From Flammula alnicola (Eukaryota; Basidiomycota; Agaricomycetes; Agaricales; Strophariaceae), in the NCBI GenBank assembly GCA_015499995.1, contig JADNRV010000041.1, forward strand, positions 124,001 to 188,000: a stretch of 64,000 nt of DNA, read 5' to 3'. The position numbers and the translations under genes are program-made. Positions 36,496 to 47,100 of this stretch are shown here, piece after piece (positions within the stretch are counted from its first letter, which is position 1; each line of letters starts with the position of its first letter). The notes under the pieces are model-generated. The model did no database searches. It was not told where the DNA came from and was given only the letters and a program-made list of their open reading frames with translations.

Positions 36496-37655
36496 ATGCT
36501 CTCTCCTTATGTCATTGCCACCCTAGCGCTCGTTCCTTTCGCAGCTGCACAGTCGCTCGACATAGAAGCCATTGAGGCCCACTTTACTCAGTCGGCGCTC
36601 GTCCCAGACTTGTTCACTTCATTTGACCCTTCAGCCCTTCTTTCTTTGAACTTTGCGGGTATGCATCGCTTTTTCCGCACTCGCTGTATCCTCCACAAAC
36701 TCATGAACTTTCAGGAGTGGGCGATTTGAAACCTGGCCAGTTGTTGACCCAAGGACGCAAGTTGTTTGCCAACGAATTGCACTCCCGCTCAAACTAAAAG
36801 CCTTTGTCACAGAGGTTGCACCTGTACCTACAGTCACTGTTACGCCAGCGAACTCCTCTGTATCTTTGACAGGCAACTATACACTGGCAATGGTCGATGC
36901 TGATGTAGTCGGCAGTAAACTTCCCAACGGCCAGACTCGTCACTGGCTTGTTAACGGCGTCACCGTCAGCGGTTAGTCCATTTTTTACCTAGAGTTTCTT
37001 CCATATTTATGCTAGATAAATGAAGGATCGACCGTCGCAAACTCGTCTGCCATCGGAATCACCGTATATGCCGGTCCTGCACCAGCAGCAGGCAGCGGCC
37101 CTCATCGGTATGCCACCTATCTTTGCCTCTGGGATCTTGTCTGCAGCCTCTTATGAGCTCATTAGATATGTGGTCACCTTATATTCGCAACCATCGACTT
37201 TTACGCCACCCGCAGCTTTCTCTCAACCGAACATGGGTGTTTCAACATTCGATTTCAATGCTTATGTCAAAGTTTGTTCATTTCCTCTCCAGCTTTGCTT
37301 TCTCGACTTTCCCTAACCTATTATTTCTTTCAGGATAGTGGATTGGGTCCTCTCGTTGCTGTGCGTCTTCGTTAGAAACAATGAGTACATTGTCACTCAC
37401 CTATTCATTCCTTGCATGCAGGCTACATATTTCACTGTCGAGGAAGGCACTGCTACTGCCTCTATCCCTCCAACTTCAGCCGTGGTGACTTCCACTCTTG
37501 TCGCGACCTCCTCCAAAGCGAGTTCCTCTGGGAGTGCAACCGGAAGTGGTGCAGCACCTTCTGCTACCACCCATAGTGGCGCAAGCAGCCTGGCCAGTCG
37601 CTTTTCCGGAATCACTGCTGCGGCAGGCCTAGCCCTGATTATGGTCTTCATATAA
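36496..37655 (+). CDS. Secreted, probably GPI-anchored PEBP-like protein
   Basis: Phosphatidylethanolamine-binding-protein (YbhB/PEBP) fold; role in fungi unknown. MLSPYVIATLALVPFAAAQS (36496) is a clear signal peptide with cleavage after AAA or AAAQ. The PEBP core reads NYTLAMVDADVVGSKLPN and TRHWLVNG near 36880-36960, then YAGPAPAAGSGPHRYV (His-Arg-Tyr typical of the ligand pocket), and FNAYVK then DSGLGPLVAATYFTVEEG across introns. A Ser/Thr/Gly/Ala-rich tail and hydrophobic end (AAAGLALIMVFI-stop) predict a GPI anchor. The 36720-36840 segment is hard to splice: LKPGQLLTQ and VAPVPTVTVTPAN are in different frames, separated by a credible 52-nt intron of the wrong phase. A one-base error or a splice I missed may explain it. 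Confidence 0.85.
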
Positions 37656-37921
37656 AAGATCGTGATCCTTTCCTTACTGAACAATTTACATTCATTTGTC
37701 AACGGACATGCGCCTTACGTAGTTGAAATCTAGCTTATATACATGTATTTAGCTGATGTCTTGGACGTTCTGTCCAAATTAAAAACATTCGCTTTGGTCG
37801 AAATGAATGCGAAAGCAAGAGTGAAACCATTAGGCAGTTAACTATACAAAACGGACGAACTAGATAAACTATCAACATAAAAGGAAAGACGAGGGAAAGA
37901 GCAGATCCTAAGATTCCGTCG

Positions 37922-40753
37922 TTAACTTCCATAGCGCTCTCGGGCCTGGATCCTGGTTTCAGCTCATATACGGTAAAACAATAAAGAGATAATTACCGAA
38001 TCTTGAGCCATGTGGACATAGCTTGTAAATCCCTCTGCGTATTTCCCTAAATCTTTGCCTTTGCTGGCGCCCAGGCCGACACCAGGGGCATATACAGCTG
38101 TTTCACTGTGGACACTTAAAGATGAGTATCACAACTGAAAGCTTGCAAATAACAACGAACATTGGGTTCACTCGACCACCTCCTTCTGAACCAAGCCCAG
38201 AACCCTCTTTCCAGCCCATTATTTTCAAGAGCTTATTCCCCATGTTACTTTCGTCCTTTCCAAGGTTAGTTGGTGGTGGTGGTGGTGGGCTGGGAGCCGG
38301 AAGAGTTTCTATCTGCCGTTTCTTGGGAGCCGAAGTAGTGTCCTTTTCAGGGACAGGTGCATCTGGCTGGTTGAACAGTGTCCGGCGCTCAGACGCTCGA
38401 TCACGATACTTGGGTTGTTCAGAACCAGCTTTTCGAGCGGCAACCTTCTGACGAGCAACCTCTCGCAGATTAGAGTCTTTATAATTTTTCTGAATTGCAA
38501 TCTTACTGTCAGCTCGGACATGAAAAGTCTCAGGGTACATCTACACACCTTGTGCAGTTCTGATTCCTTATTATGCCGCTTTAACACATCCAACGTCTTG
38601 AACTGTCGTGCGCAAAGCAAACACATTAGGGTTGCGACATCAGAAAACTCAAATTCAGCTTCTGGGTCTGGAGACGCCTTGGTAGGAGCCTTGACACCAG
38701 ATGCAGCAGCGAGTGCCGGGGTATCTTTAAGCGGTGTGGTCTGTACACAGATAAAGTGATGAGAGACATATTTTCATAGGAATAAACGCAGAGTTTTACC
38801 AGGGAAGGGACAGGCGTCTCTTGAGCGAGTCCTTCTTGTACTTGGTTCCATTTATTGATGTTGTTGACGGTCTAGGAAACAGTGGATAATTTGGCATCGT
38901 CCAATGGTGGCGATGAAAGAAATCCTGACGCACCTTCTTACTCGCAATTAGCGGGGCGACCCTTTTCACCACGAGTGCTGTTAAGTTCCATGAAAACTTG
39001 GACGATGGAAAGGAAAGAACATTGGGATGTTACATACGTTTGTTTGGGTCAGAACCCGTATCTTCTTGGCCATCTTCTCCATTAGTGGAATCATCCAAAG
39101 AGAAACCCATGGCTTTCGCGGGACCGGCAGCTGCCACGCATTCAGTTGAAGTGAAAAAAGCAGTCTTGAATGACATACCTGCACTGAGTTTAACTGGGCC
39201 CTTGGTAAAGCTCAGGGTGACAGGTTTACCCGAAAGGGGTAGGGCCGAAGGAACTGCAGGCGCCGGCCTGGAGTGAGTGTCCGATTCTGTTTGTCGCGAA
39301 ATGAGCAATTACGACTCGAACGAGGGAGTTCTAGCTTACCCTTCGCCTTTTTCTTTTCTTTCTTCTCTTTCGACTGAGTAGTCGGTTGCACTGGTTCGTC
39401 CACCTTGAACTCGAGGACAGCAACTGTAGAAGACTCGTCCCAATACCTAACCCAAGTGCCTTCCACCCCTCCAAGGCTCATTGTTGATGTGAGGCATGCT
39501 TCGTCCCGAGAGAGGAAGTCGGTGACGGGTTGGAAGGAATACGGATGGGCGAAGGATGCCGCTACGGGACGGTCCGATATCCGGAAACCCGAAGGATGCA
39601 ATGCAGGCGACATGGTGGCTGCGAGAACCGTTGATGCAGACTGAATGAACCCAGAGTCAATATACCGTCCCAAAAGATGTCTATAAGGTGCTCACCTGAA
39701 CGTCGACAAATTCAACAAATGCAAAGCCGAAGCTCGCCATTGTGACTTTGTCCTTGATGAGGATGATACGCCTCATCCCTTTTGCACCTTCTTTCCCTGG
39801 ACCTGAAGAGGACAACATAGCCTGATAAATGGCCTGAGGACCAGAAAGAGGATCCAGTCCGCGAAAAAGAAGGATGGGACTTTGAGCGTTGCCAATATCG
39901 CGGGTACCATCGTTCATATTTCCTCGATTCATTCGAGCCTTGTCGTGTGGCATTGCGCTTTGCGAATAGTCGATTTTCACTCTCCGGCCATTGTGCGGAA
40001 TGCCCGTTTCAAGGGCTTTATAGAAAGTAGCCGTTGCTGAAGCTCCATGGGACGCCGGGGGTGGCATTTGTATGAACGGGAAGAGTGGGTCCACGAATGC
40101 GCGAGCGTGTTCGACGGTGGTAAATTGAGCGAAGCCGAAGCCTTTCGAAGAACCTTATAAAATCCAACGGCGAAGTACGTTAATGCATGTGCAGGAGCAG
40201 ATACAAATGTGCAAGTGCCTGATGATCTCTCTCGAATAATTGTCACGGTTTCCACGCTGCATCCGTTGGAAACGAGGTATGCCTGAAGCTGGGTAGGAAG
40301 CGACTTCAGTCTCGGTTATAAAAGGAGTCAAGAACATGGGAGTCGACAGACATCGGCCTCTGTGAAGTCTGGATCCAATCCCAGGAAGATTACATGAGGA
40401 CTTGGTTCAGAGGGTACAAGACGCTTCTTGGCAAATCCACCAGCAGTTCCCCGTGAATGGTCCTCCTGTCCAAAATCCTGGGACCAATCATGTTGTCGAT
40501 TGTAAGAGGTATTGTACGAGGCCTCATCGTAATTGTGAGAACCATCGTAGCCCTTGAATTCAAAATATCATGAGCCACCAGTAAGCGTTGTCGTGCCATA
40601 GCCACGTACCCCGTTGTTGAATTTTCGCCTCTTGCCATCGCCGTAATACTCATCTTCCCTTTCTCTAACGTTTCCTCTGGCATCGTGTGCCGACCATGCA
40701 TAACTGTCGTCCCAAGTATCCTTTCCCTTGTCCCATTCGCGGTTGTAAGCCAT
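37922..40753 (-). CDS. RBM5/RBM10-like splicing factor: two RRMs, C2H2 finger, G-patch
   Basis: Probable spliceosome-associated RNA-binding protein. From MAYNREWDKGKDTWDDSYAW (40753), an Arg/Asp/Tyr-rich N-terminus is followed by RRM1 (HVIFLGLDPDFTEADL, about 40410; GFGFAQFTTVEHARAF near 40130). RRM2 follows (ILLFRGLDPLSG about 39870; FGFAFVEFVDVQ near 39710). A basic Lys/Glu stretch (KEKKEKKKAKG) near 39360, a C2H2 finger (CLLCARQFKTLDVLKRHNKESELH, 38623-38552), and a G-patch (MGNKLLKIMGWKEGSGLG, about 38245-38190) come next. The last exon encodes ARERYGS-stop. This domain order matches metazoan RBM5/6/10 and their fungal relatives. About a dozen introns. An OCRE motif was not seen. Confidence 0.9.
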
Positions 40754-40858
40754 TAGATGAGTGATTAGAAGATGAAGGAGAGAGGCAAGAAACAAGACAA
40801 ACAAAGAGTAAACAAACACCCGACCTCTTTACTCTCATCCGCCACCTCCGAAGTCGCC

Positions 40859-41321
40859 ATGGGACATGGTCAGTAGTTCTCCAGCCTGTGATAATATTTC
40901 TCATGTATTAATATTGTCTACAGGACCTGTTAAGGTGCGACGGTACCATCAACCCTCCCTCCGTTTTCCTAACGTTGTCCTTCCTTCTAGATTGACCCCG
41001 CCATTGAGCGGTTCAACAACATGGTATTATTCGTCTTGTTCTCCCCAGCTTGTCATCTCTTGCTAAGCAGTCCTCACAGCGTGAGGAAGTATACTTGAAC
41101 TTCCGTTGGACAAACCGTACTGTCCGCACCGCACTGTTGGGTTTCGTTGTCGTTCCAGCCGCAATCTACTACGTCGCGGACACTTACTACGTACGTTGCA
41201 GTTTTAATATCTCCACGAAATTCATGTTAATAATTTTGTTGTCCAGCAACGATGGGATTTCACTGGTAAATTGAAGGGCGAGCCTTTGGCGTCGAAACCA
41301 AGGACCGCAACTCAGGAATAG
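40859..41321 (+). CDS. NADH dehydrogenase (complex I) subunit NDUFB4/B15
   Basis: Accessory membrane-arm subunit of respiratory complex I. The small first exon MGHG (40859) splices to PVK, then IDPAIERFNNM, then REEVYLNFRWTNRTVRTALL. A hydrophobic segment GFVVVPAAIYYVADTYY is the single transmembrane helix. The last exon QRWDFTGKLKGEPLASKP ends at 41321. Four introns splice cleanly in frame to about 90 residues, the family's size in fungi. It is shorter than the open-frame criterion would suggest because its exons are tiny. It is divergent from the RBM5-like gene (105 bp) and convergent with COQ7. Confidence 0.92.
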
Positions 41322-41414
41322 ACTTGTACTTGCAATTAGTTGAAGCATCGCGCAAATCATTCAAAGTTTCAGTTGATCTTGGTCTCGGAGGGGTTGTACA
41401 GCTGGTCTTGCACA

Positions 41415-42227
41415 TCAAAGTCTCTTGCATAATTCGATCGCAATCTTGCAACCGCCTTCAACTACACTACTCAGAAGTGCATGAGCAGGTGCTCGTTGCG
41501 AAAAGTTGTCAACCGCAATATCTAAATGCTCGAGCTCGTCGTCCCTAAATTCGCGTATGACGTCTTTGAGGAGGGGAAGACTGGGATGTTTTGAGGAGAA
41601 TGAATCCAACTCTTTGAGTTGACTAAATGGAGACAAATAAACAGGGGTTGAGCCCAATGAAAGAAGTGTCGCGCACTCGTCATAATGCTCCCCTATAACA
41701 GTTTCGACGGCTTCGGTGCACGCCATGGCAGCCTCCTTGCCCATTAATGCGGTGGCGGCCCCAAGTCCGAATCCCGCTACTTTCGCGACTTCCGAAAGTA
41801 CAGTCGGCCTGATATTATGTTGCACTTGTAGCTTGTCCATAACTGCCAAATGTTTCTTTTCTTGATCCCACATTTCCTGTTAACAACCATTCAGTCCATA
41901 GATAAGTTCTGGCATCGTAAGCCTTACTTGTATTAGAGAACCCAAAAGTCTATCGCGACCCAAGACCGCCAGTTGGCCTTTGTAGATATAATTCGCGGCA
42001 ATTTCTCCTGCCTGATCGACACGAAGCGCGCTTTCCAGAGCTCGTCTTTCGGAAACTGTCAAGTCTGAAGGCGTCGTCTGTGTCGCGGGCTCATATGTCC
42101 CAGATGGCTCTGTGTATGCGCTTGATGGAATTTGCCTCGAGAATGTGGTAAGAGCTCTTGAACAGAATGGTGTGGCCACGCGAGATGAGAGTATTCGTAG
42201 CATGCTAGTAGTATACAATCTTTGCAC
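41415..42227 (-). CDS. COQ7: 5-demethoxyubiquinone hydroxylase COQ7 (Cat5)
   Basis: Di-iron mono-oxygenase for the penultimate step of ubiquinone synthesis, on the matrix side of the mitochondrial inner membrane. The basic, Ser/Thr-rich N-terminus (MQRLYTTSMLRILSSRV) is a good mitochondrial presequence. Iron ligand motifs are visible: LRVDQAGEIAANYIYKGQ, MWDQEKKHL, and FRDDELEHLDIAV. The protein ends CKIAIELCKRL-stop, typical of COQ7. An intron lies near 41935-41875. A second, 41623-41676 (54 nt, GT-AG), has no stop and keeps frame if read through; removing it gives GEHYDDQLKEL, the family's form. Length is about 230 residues. Met at 42227 or 42203 could start. Confidence 0.94.
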
Positions 42228-42620
42228 CGAACCGTTGGTGTCACGTCAGAATGAAAAGCACCAAGTCGCGCGATCCCGTGACTATCTATATTACATTCCA
42301 GTTGATTGCTTTCCTAGCAACCATCTTGTCCCATCTCTTCGATAACACGGAATGTCCTCCACGTTGGTATTTCTCCCGAGGTCAACAGTGCTCTGCGACT
42401 GAATCCCTATTCTTTCAAGATTTACTCCTTCAGAAGTCATAGACATGTCCAAGGAGCGGGACTGGCCCGCTAGCCTTGGTATGAAAGAAAAAAATACATC
42501 AAGTGAAGATCTAACTCACATCACAATGCCTTTTAGGCATGTTGGACTGGGATAACACAAGCATCGTTTTCACAAAGAGGACACTTATTGAATTTTTGAA
42601 GTTCGTGTGTCTCTCATGCC
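42228..42620. promoter_or_regulatory. Divergent promoter region, COQ7 and PGG-repeat gene
   Basis: 393 bp between two start codons. The short open frame at 42251-42442 shows no similarity and no spliced continuation. A GT-AG pair at about 42481-42537 could be an intron in the 5' UTR of the downstream gene. Confidence 0.35.
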
Positions 42621-43491
42621 ATGCCTCGCATCAAGTCTCTGAACAGCCGACGCCACAGATATACCGGTACGACTGTGGATACTAACTTTAGCACCATCGG
42701 AAAGCTTCCGCGTACGTATGAAAGCGTATTGTCCTTCGACATACCTTAGAACTAATGTATCACTCCAAGGCTATGCAAAGTTTGGGAAACTGTCCGAAAC
42801 TGCAGCCAATGTTACGGAAAACGTGGCTGATTCTGGTAACATCGCTCAGCTGCTACGCATTCCATACCTTTGACACCGTCCAGATCCGTCTTCTGCTCCA
42901 GCAAATAAATTCATTCCTTCCCGACGTGTGCGGACTGCGCCAGGTGGCCCTCAGACAGATATTTTCGCTAATCTTGCTCTTGACGATGAGGGCGATGCCT
43001 TGTCCCATGCTCCTCCCAAAGCCCAAGTGTGTCTTTCTGATGCTTTACGAAGTGATATATTTTTAGAATGACTCTCGTACTAGACCAACGTTCCGAGCAA
43101 GTCCACCGCACCAACAACAGCCACTCAGACAACTGAAGAGGAAGAGCCCGAAGAAGTTGGTATCAACTTTCCATCCTCTAGTAAACCCACCCGGTGAGAA
43201 GCCATTTATTTCTACGGAACATAATTATTATAACGTAACCATTTAGACGAGTTCGGGAAAACCCCGGTGGAAACAGTAGCTTGTCAAACTTTTGGGATGC
43301 TGAGGAACCGACTGAATTCAAACCTACACGCCGGTATGTTATATAAGTAACATGCGGTGAACCGTCGACTGACCATTAAACAGGGTCAGGCAAGGCCCAG
43401 GAGGGCACGACAGCATCAGCGACGTGAGTTCTATCCTCGCCTTTTATTTCAATGCAGCTCTCAATATGCTTCCATGAACTAGATTTTCTGA
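42621..43491 (+). CDS. Conserved fungal protein with three RVR-PGG repeats
   Basis: Starts MPRIKSLNSRRHRYTGTTVD at 42621 and continues through six or so short introns, ending DSISDIF-stop, where the last exon is ATT TTC TGA. The spliced product is about 170 residues, low in hydrophobic residues and with an acidic Thr/Glu tract (TTEEEEPEE). Three copies of a short motif are spaced through it: SRRVRTAPGGPQTDIF, TRRVRENPGGNSSLSNF and TRRVRQGPGGHDSISDIF. The pattern Arg-x-x-PGG-x-x-S-x-x-x-F resembles the repeats of SPIRAL1 and Jupiter/HN1 microtubule-associated proteins. I do not know an established name for this fungal family; a microtubule role is inference from the motif only. Confidence 0.75.
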
Positions 43492-43684
43492 AAAAGAGAT
43501 CTTAGCGACATTTGTAAAAACGGAAGTGGATTTGCTTGTGATGGAGAAAGTATTGTGTATGTCAATGAACTTGGTGTACTAGCAGAAACTAGGAAGTGCC
43601 GGAAACTGGCTGGATTATGGATAGCAAGGGATAGCAGTGCCCTTCCAGCCAATCAGAATGCAAGGAAAGAAAAAAATAACACAG

Positions 43685-43781
43685 TGGTAGCGGCGAGGTT
43701 CGAACTCGCGCGGACTCGCGCCCATTGGGAATCAAGACATTTCTTAAATCCAACGCCTTAGACCAACTCGGCCACGCTACC
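43685..43781 (-). tRNA. tRNA-Leu (anticodon UAA) with intron
   Basis: The minus strand folds as a tRNA. The 7-bp acceptor stem is GGTAGCG with CGCTACC followed by discriminator A; the D-arm has GCC/GGC around GAGTTGGTCTAA; the anticodon loop TTTAAG carries TAA; a long variable arm follows as in class II tRNAs; and the T-arm is GCGAG-TTCGAAC-CTCGC. The long variable arm and A discriminator fit leucine. About 12 nt after G37 (AAATGTCTTGAT) form an intron. The closing pair of the anticodon stem appears to be A-C. It lies between the PGG-repeat and kinase/RasGEF genes. Confidence 0.9.
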
Positions 43782-44151
43782 CATCAAAATTATTCGGCCA
43801 TCTGATCAATAATACATGGCTAAACCAGTTAGTGCTAAAAATAGTCTTCGCGATCGTTTCTTATCACGAAATTTCGCCTGGCCGCGGGGGGCCATGAGAA
43901 GGCTGTAATTACTGGATCCTAGTTTGATACTGGGAGCCTGATAAGCGGATTCCGATTGGGACCTGTTTTAACTTTTCCAGCTCCTCGTAAAGCCCGCATG
44001 TACTTCTGTGCCTTGTATCTGCACAGCTTCAGGCGTGAGGCGATCAAGGAGTCAGGCGCTTGTCCCGTGTGCCTGCCCGCTCAACGTCAGGATCTCTACC
44101 CTCCATGCTTGTCTCTCTCCGCTAGAGTGCAGTCTTTCTCCCACTCTTTCA
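43782..44151. promoter_or_regulatory. Upstream region of the kinase/RasGEF gene
   Basis: 370 bp between the tRNA and the start codon. Pyrimidine-rich stretches near 44095-44150 (tctctctccgc, tctttctcccactctttc) directly precede the ATG, as is common in basidiomycete core promoters. Nothing else stands out. Confidence 0.4.
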
Positions 44152-47100
44152 ATGGATATTGCGACAACGTTGGCCTCATTGTCACCTGTACCAGGTCTTA
44201 GTACATGCATTTCATTACGTGCGACGCTCGCGCTAACCCGATAACAATGAAGCTGATCGTGATGTTTCCCTATAGTTCGGGCTACATACGCTGGGATCGA
44301 GAATGTCAAATTGTATAAGGTGAGCCACCTTGTAATACTGTCCAGACACTGATCACATCGAACTTTTCTCTATTAGCAACAATGCGGGGACATGGGTGGG
44401 CGTTGTGTTAACTTGATGCTCGCTCTTCGCGATAGTTCTCGAGGTTTGGAGGGCTCCAAAGTGCAAGAAATTGCTGATGAAATCGAAAGGTAAATCACAC
44501 AGAACCTTTATATCTTTCTCAGACTCGACTGACCCCCATTCTTTCCTCATCCAGCATTATTGTGCGCATTCATCGAAAGGTCAAAGAATGGGGTTCATGG
44601 AACCAACTCAAGAGCTTTCTTCAACAAGGAGAAATCAAGGACGGAATCGATAGACTTCACCGAGATATTGACGCTGCAATGATGAAGTTCAATGTACGTG
44701 CCCATCGTCCCGTTTCTGTCGGTGTCAACTATAATTTTTCGATTCCTAGATTCAAGTGAATATGGAAATGACACGAGGTCAACTTGAATCGAAAGCAATC
44801 CAGGAGCGTGACAAAGCTGAAATAAGGGACCTCCTACAAGTCATTGTTAAAAGCAATGAGGATATGAAGGCTCTGTTGACCATGCAGCCTTCTCGTGATT
44901 CGCGTCCTGTCGAAGAAATGATGGAGAGCCTCCAAACAGTGATTATCAACTTTTTTCTTCAATTCTCACAAATTAATAAAAATTTTAGGAATTAATGAAT
45001 CCTTCTCTAGAGCCAATTGAAGAAGAAGTTTTCAAGGCAGGACTATGGGAGCTACACCAAAAGACCTCGAAGTTACCACCTCTGACAGATTGTGAGTCTG
45101 CTTTTAAGTATTGCAGGAAATCCACTCACCATTTCAAATACAGTGTCCGGTCAAGTAACCTTGAGCTCCCAAAGTACAATAGCTAAAGGGTCCTTCAATG
45201 ATATATTTCGCGGTTTGTGTACAAGCTGTCTTTTGGCCTCGGTCTGATTAACCTGATCGTGTTTTCGCGAACTCTAGGCCAATGGCTCGATAGAGAACCA
45301 GTCAGTTCCATATCATTGATACCCACAGTACTCAGCTAACATGATGCACAGGTTGCCTTGCGCTCACCAAGAGCCCTTGCAAACAGTCCTGAAGTCCAAC
45401 ATGTCAGTGCTCAAACCTCTTTTGAAAGACCGGTAGCTGATGTCTCCCGCAGCACTTCCAACGTGAAGTATCAATTTGGAGAGAACTCGATCATCCCAAC
45501 GTAGTCCCATTGTATGGCGTCACCTATATTGGCGAAGACCTGTACTCAGTGCGTAAGGGCAAAGAAATTACTTTTTTTTCAGCCTCATGTGAATAAACAG
45601 GTCAGCCCTTGGATGGATAATGGAACAGCTGTTTCATATGTAAAGAAGTTTCCTGCTGTGGATCGACTAAAGCTCTTGACCGATGCTGCGTTTGGTAAGT
45701 ACGGCCCCATCCTTCTCGAGTCCAGAAATGACAATATTGCAAAGGCCTTGAATATTTGCACAATCGAGGAATTGTCCACGGAGACCTTCGAGGAGTCAGT
45801 AACAACACATCATTGTTACACCCGACGAGCTAAATAAATAAAATTTCAAGGCAAATGTATTGATCTCGCAAGACGGCACTGCTCGACTTTCCGACTTTGG
45901 GTTATCCAAATTTTTGGAGGATGTAAGGGTTTTCATTGAGGCAACCTCTCCTGTTAGACTAATCCTATTTAGTGTCGAAAAGGAATGACTACCTCGCATA
46001 GCCTCAACCCGCGATGGTTTGCACCGGAACTTCTTCAACAAACAGGGCCTTTATCCACGCATTCAGACGTCTGGAGCTTCGGCATGATCTGTCTTGAAAT
46101 CCTTAGTGGTGAAATGCCTTTCAGGAATTTCCCTAGGGATATTGCCGTCCTCCGCGAGCTTGATAATGGCAAGCTCCCTGACCATCCAGGTCAAATTGCA
46201 ACCTTACAAGGCCTTTCTGACGACATGTGGGCCTTGATGCGAAGATGCTGGCAAAAAAAACCGGAATCCAGGCCTCCAATTTCAGATGTTAAGACTTCAA
46301 TTCTCGCAATAAGAGGAATAATATCTGGCACAGGTATTTTTTTTAGCAGAACTCCAAGTGATATGTGGTTGCTAAACCGTGTTTATTTGTTGCAGATAGC
46401 CGGCCTACATCATCATCATCATCATCAAAATTCTGGGGTCGATTGTCAATTAAACACAGCGGGAGCAGGCCATCAACCTCGAGCGAGACGAGTGCCATGT
46501 CATCAATATCGGGCCAAAGACTACGACCACCCTCAATGCCTTCCAATGAGACCCAAGAAATCGATCAATTATCACCCCTCGCTCTCTCGCCTAGCCCTGG
46601 ATTCTTGACGGGTTCAATCGAACGAAGGAATGGTCGGCATAAGTCAGTTTCGAGCACGGGCCCTTCATTTCACACTGACTTGGACCGCCGATCGACCTTT
46701 TCGCCCCCATTCTCTCCTCGCGCTTTATCTTTTTCCTATTCAAGCCCGCCGACATTAGAGGTCCCTCATCTCTCATCGTCTTTACCTACTCCGGATGGTA
46801 GACACTTCCCTACCGACAGATCTGCATCGCACGATGGCAATACACCTTCGCCAATCAGAAGTATCATTTCGTCAGACTCCGGCATTCAGCTGACAGGTCC
46901 AGTAAGAGAGGCTATAACGGACACTCGAGTTATCGTCAATGTCACCGAATCCGGCGTGGTTTCGTCAGGTACACTGGAAGGCCTTGTTCAACGCCTTATA
47001 ACCAATTTCAGTGAGTTGCTCATGGGCTTGTGCAGTTAAACGCATTTCTGATAGCCTCCATGTAGACTCGCGAAAAGACATAGAGTACCGAGATGTTCTG

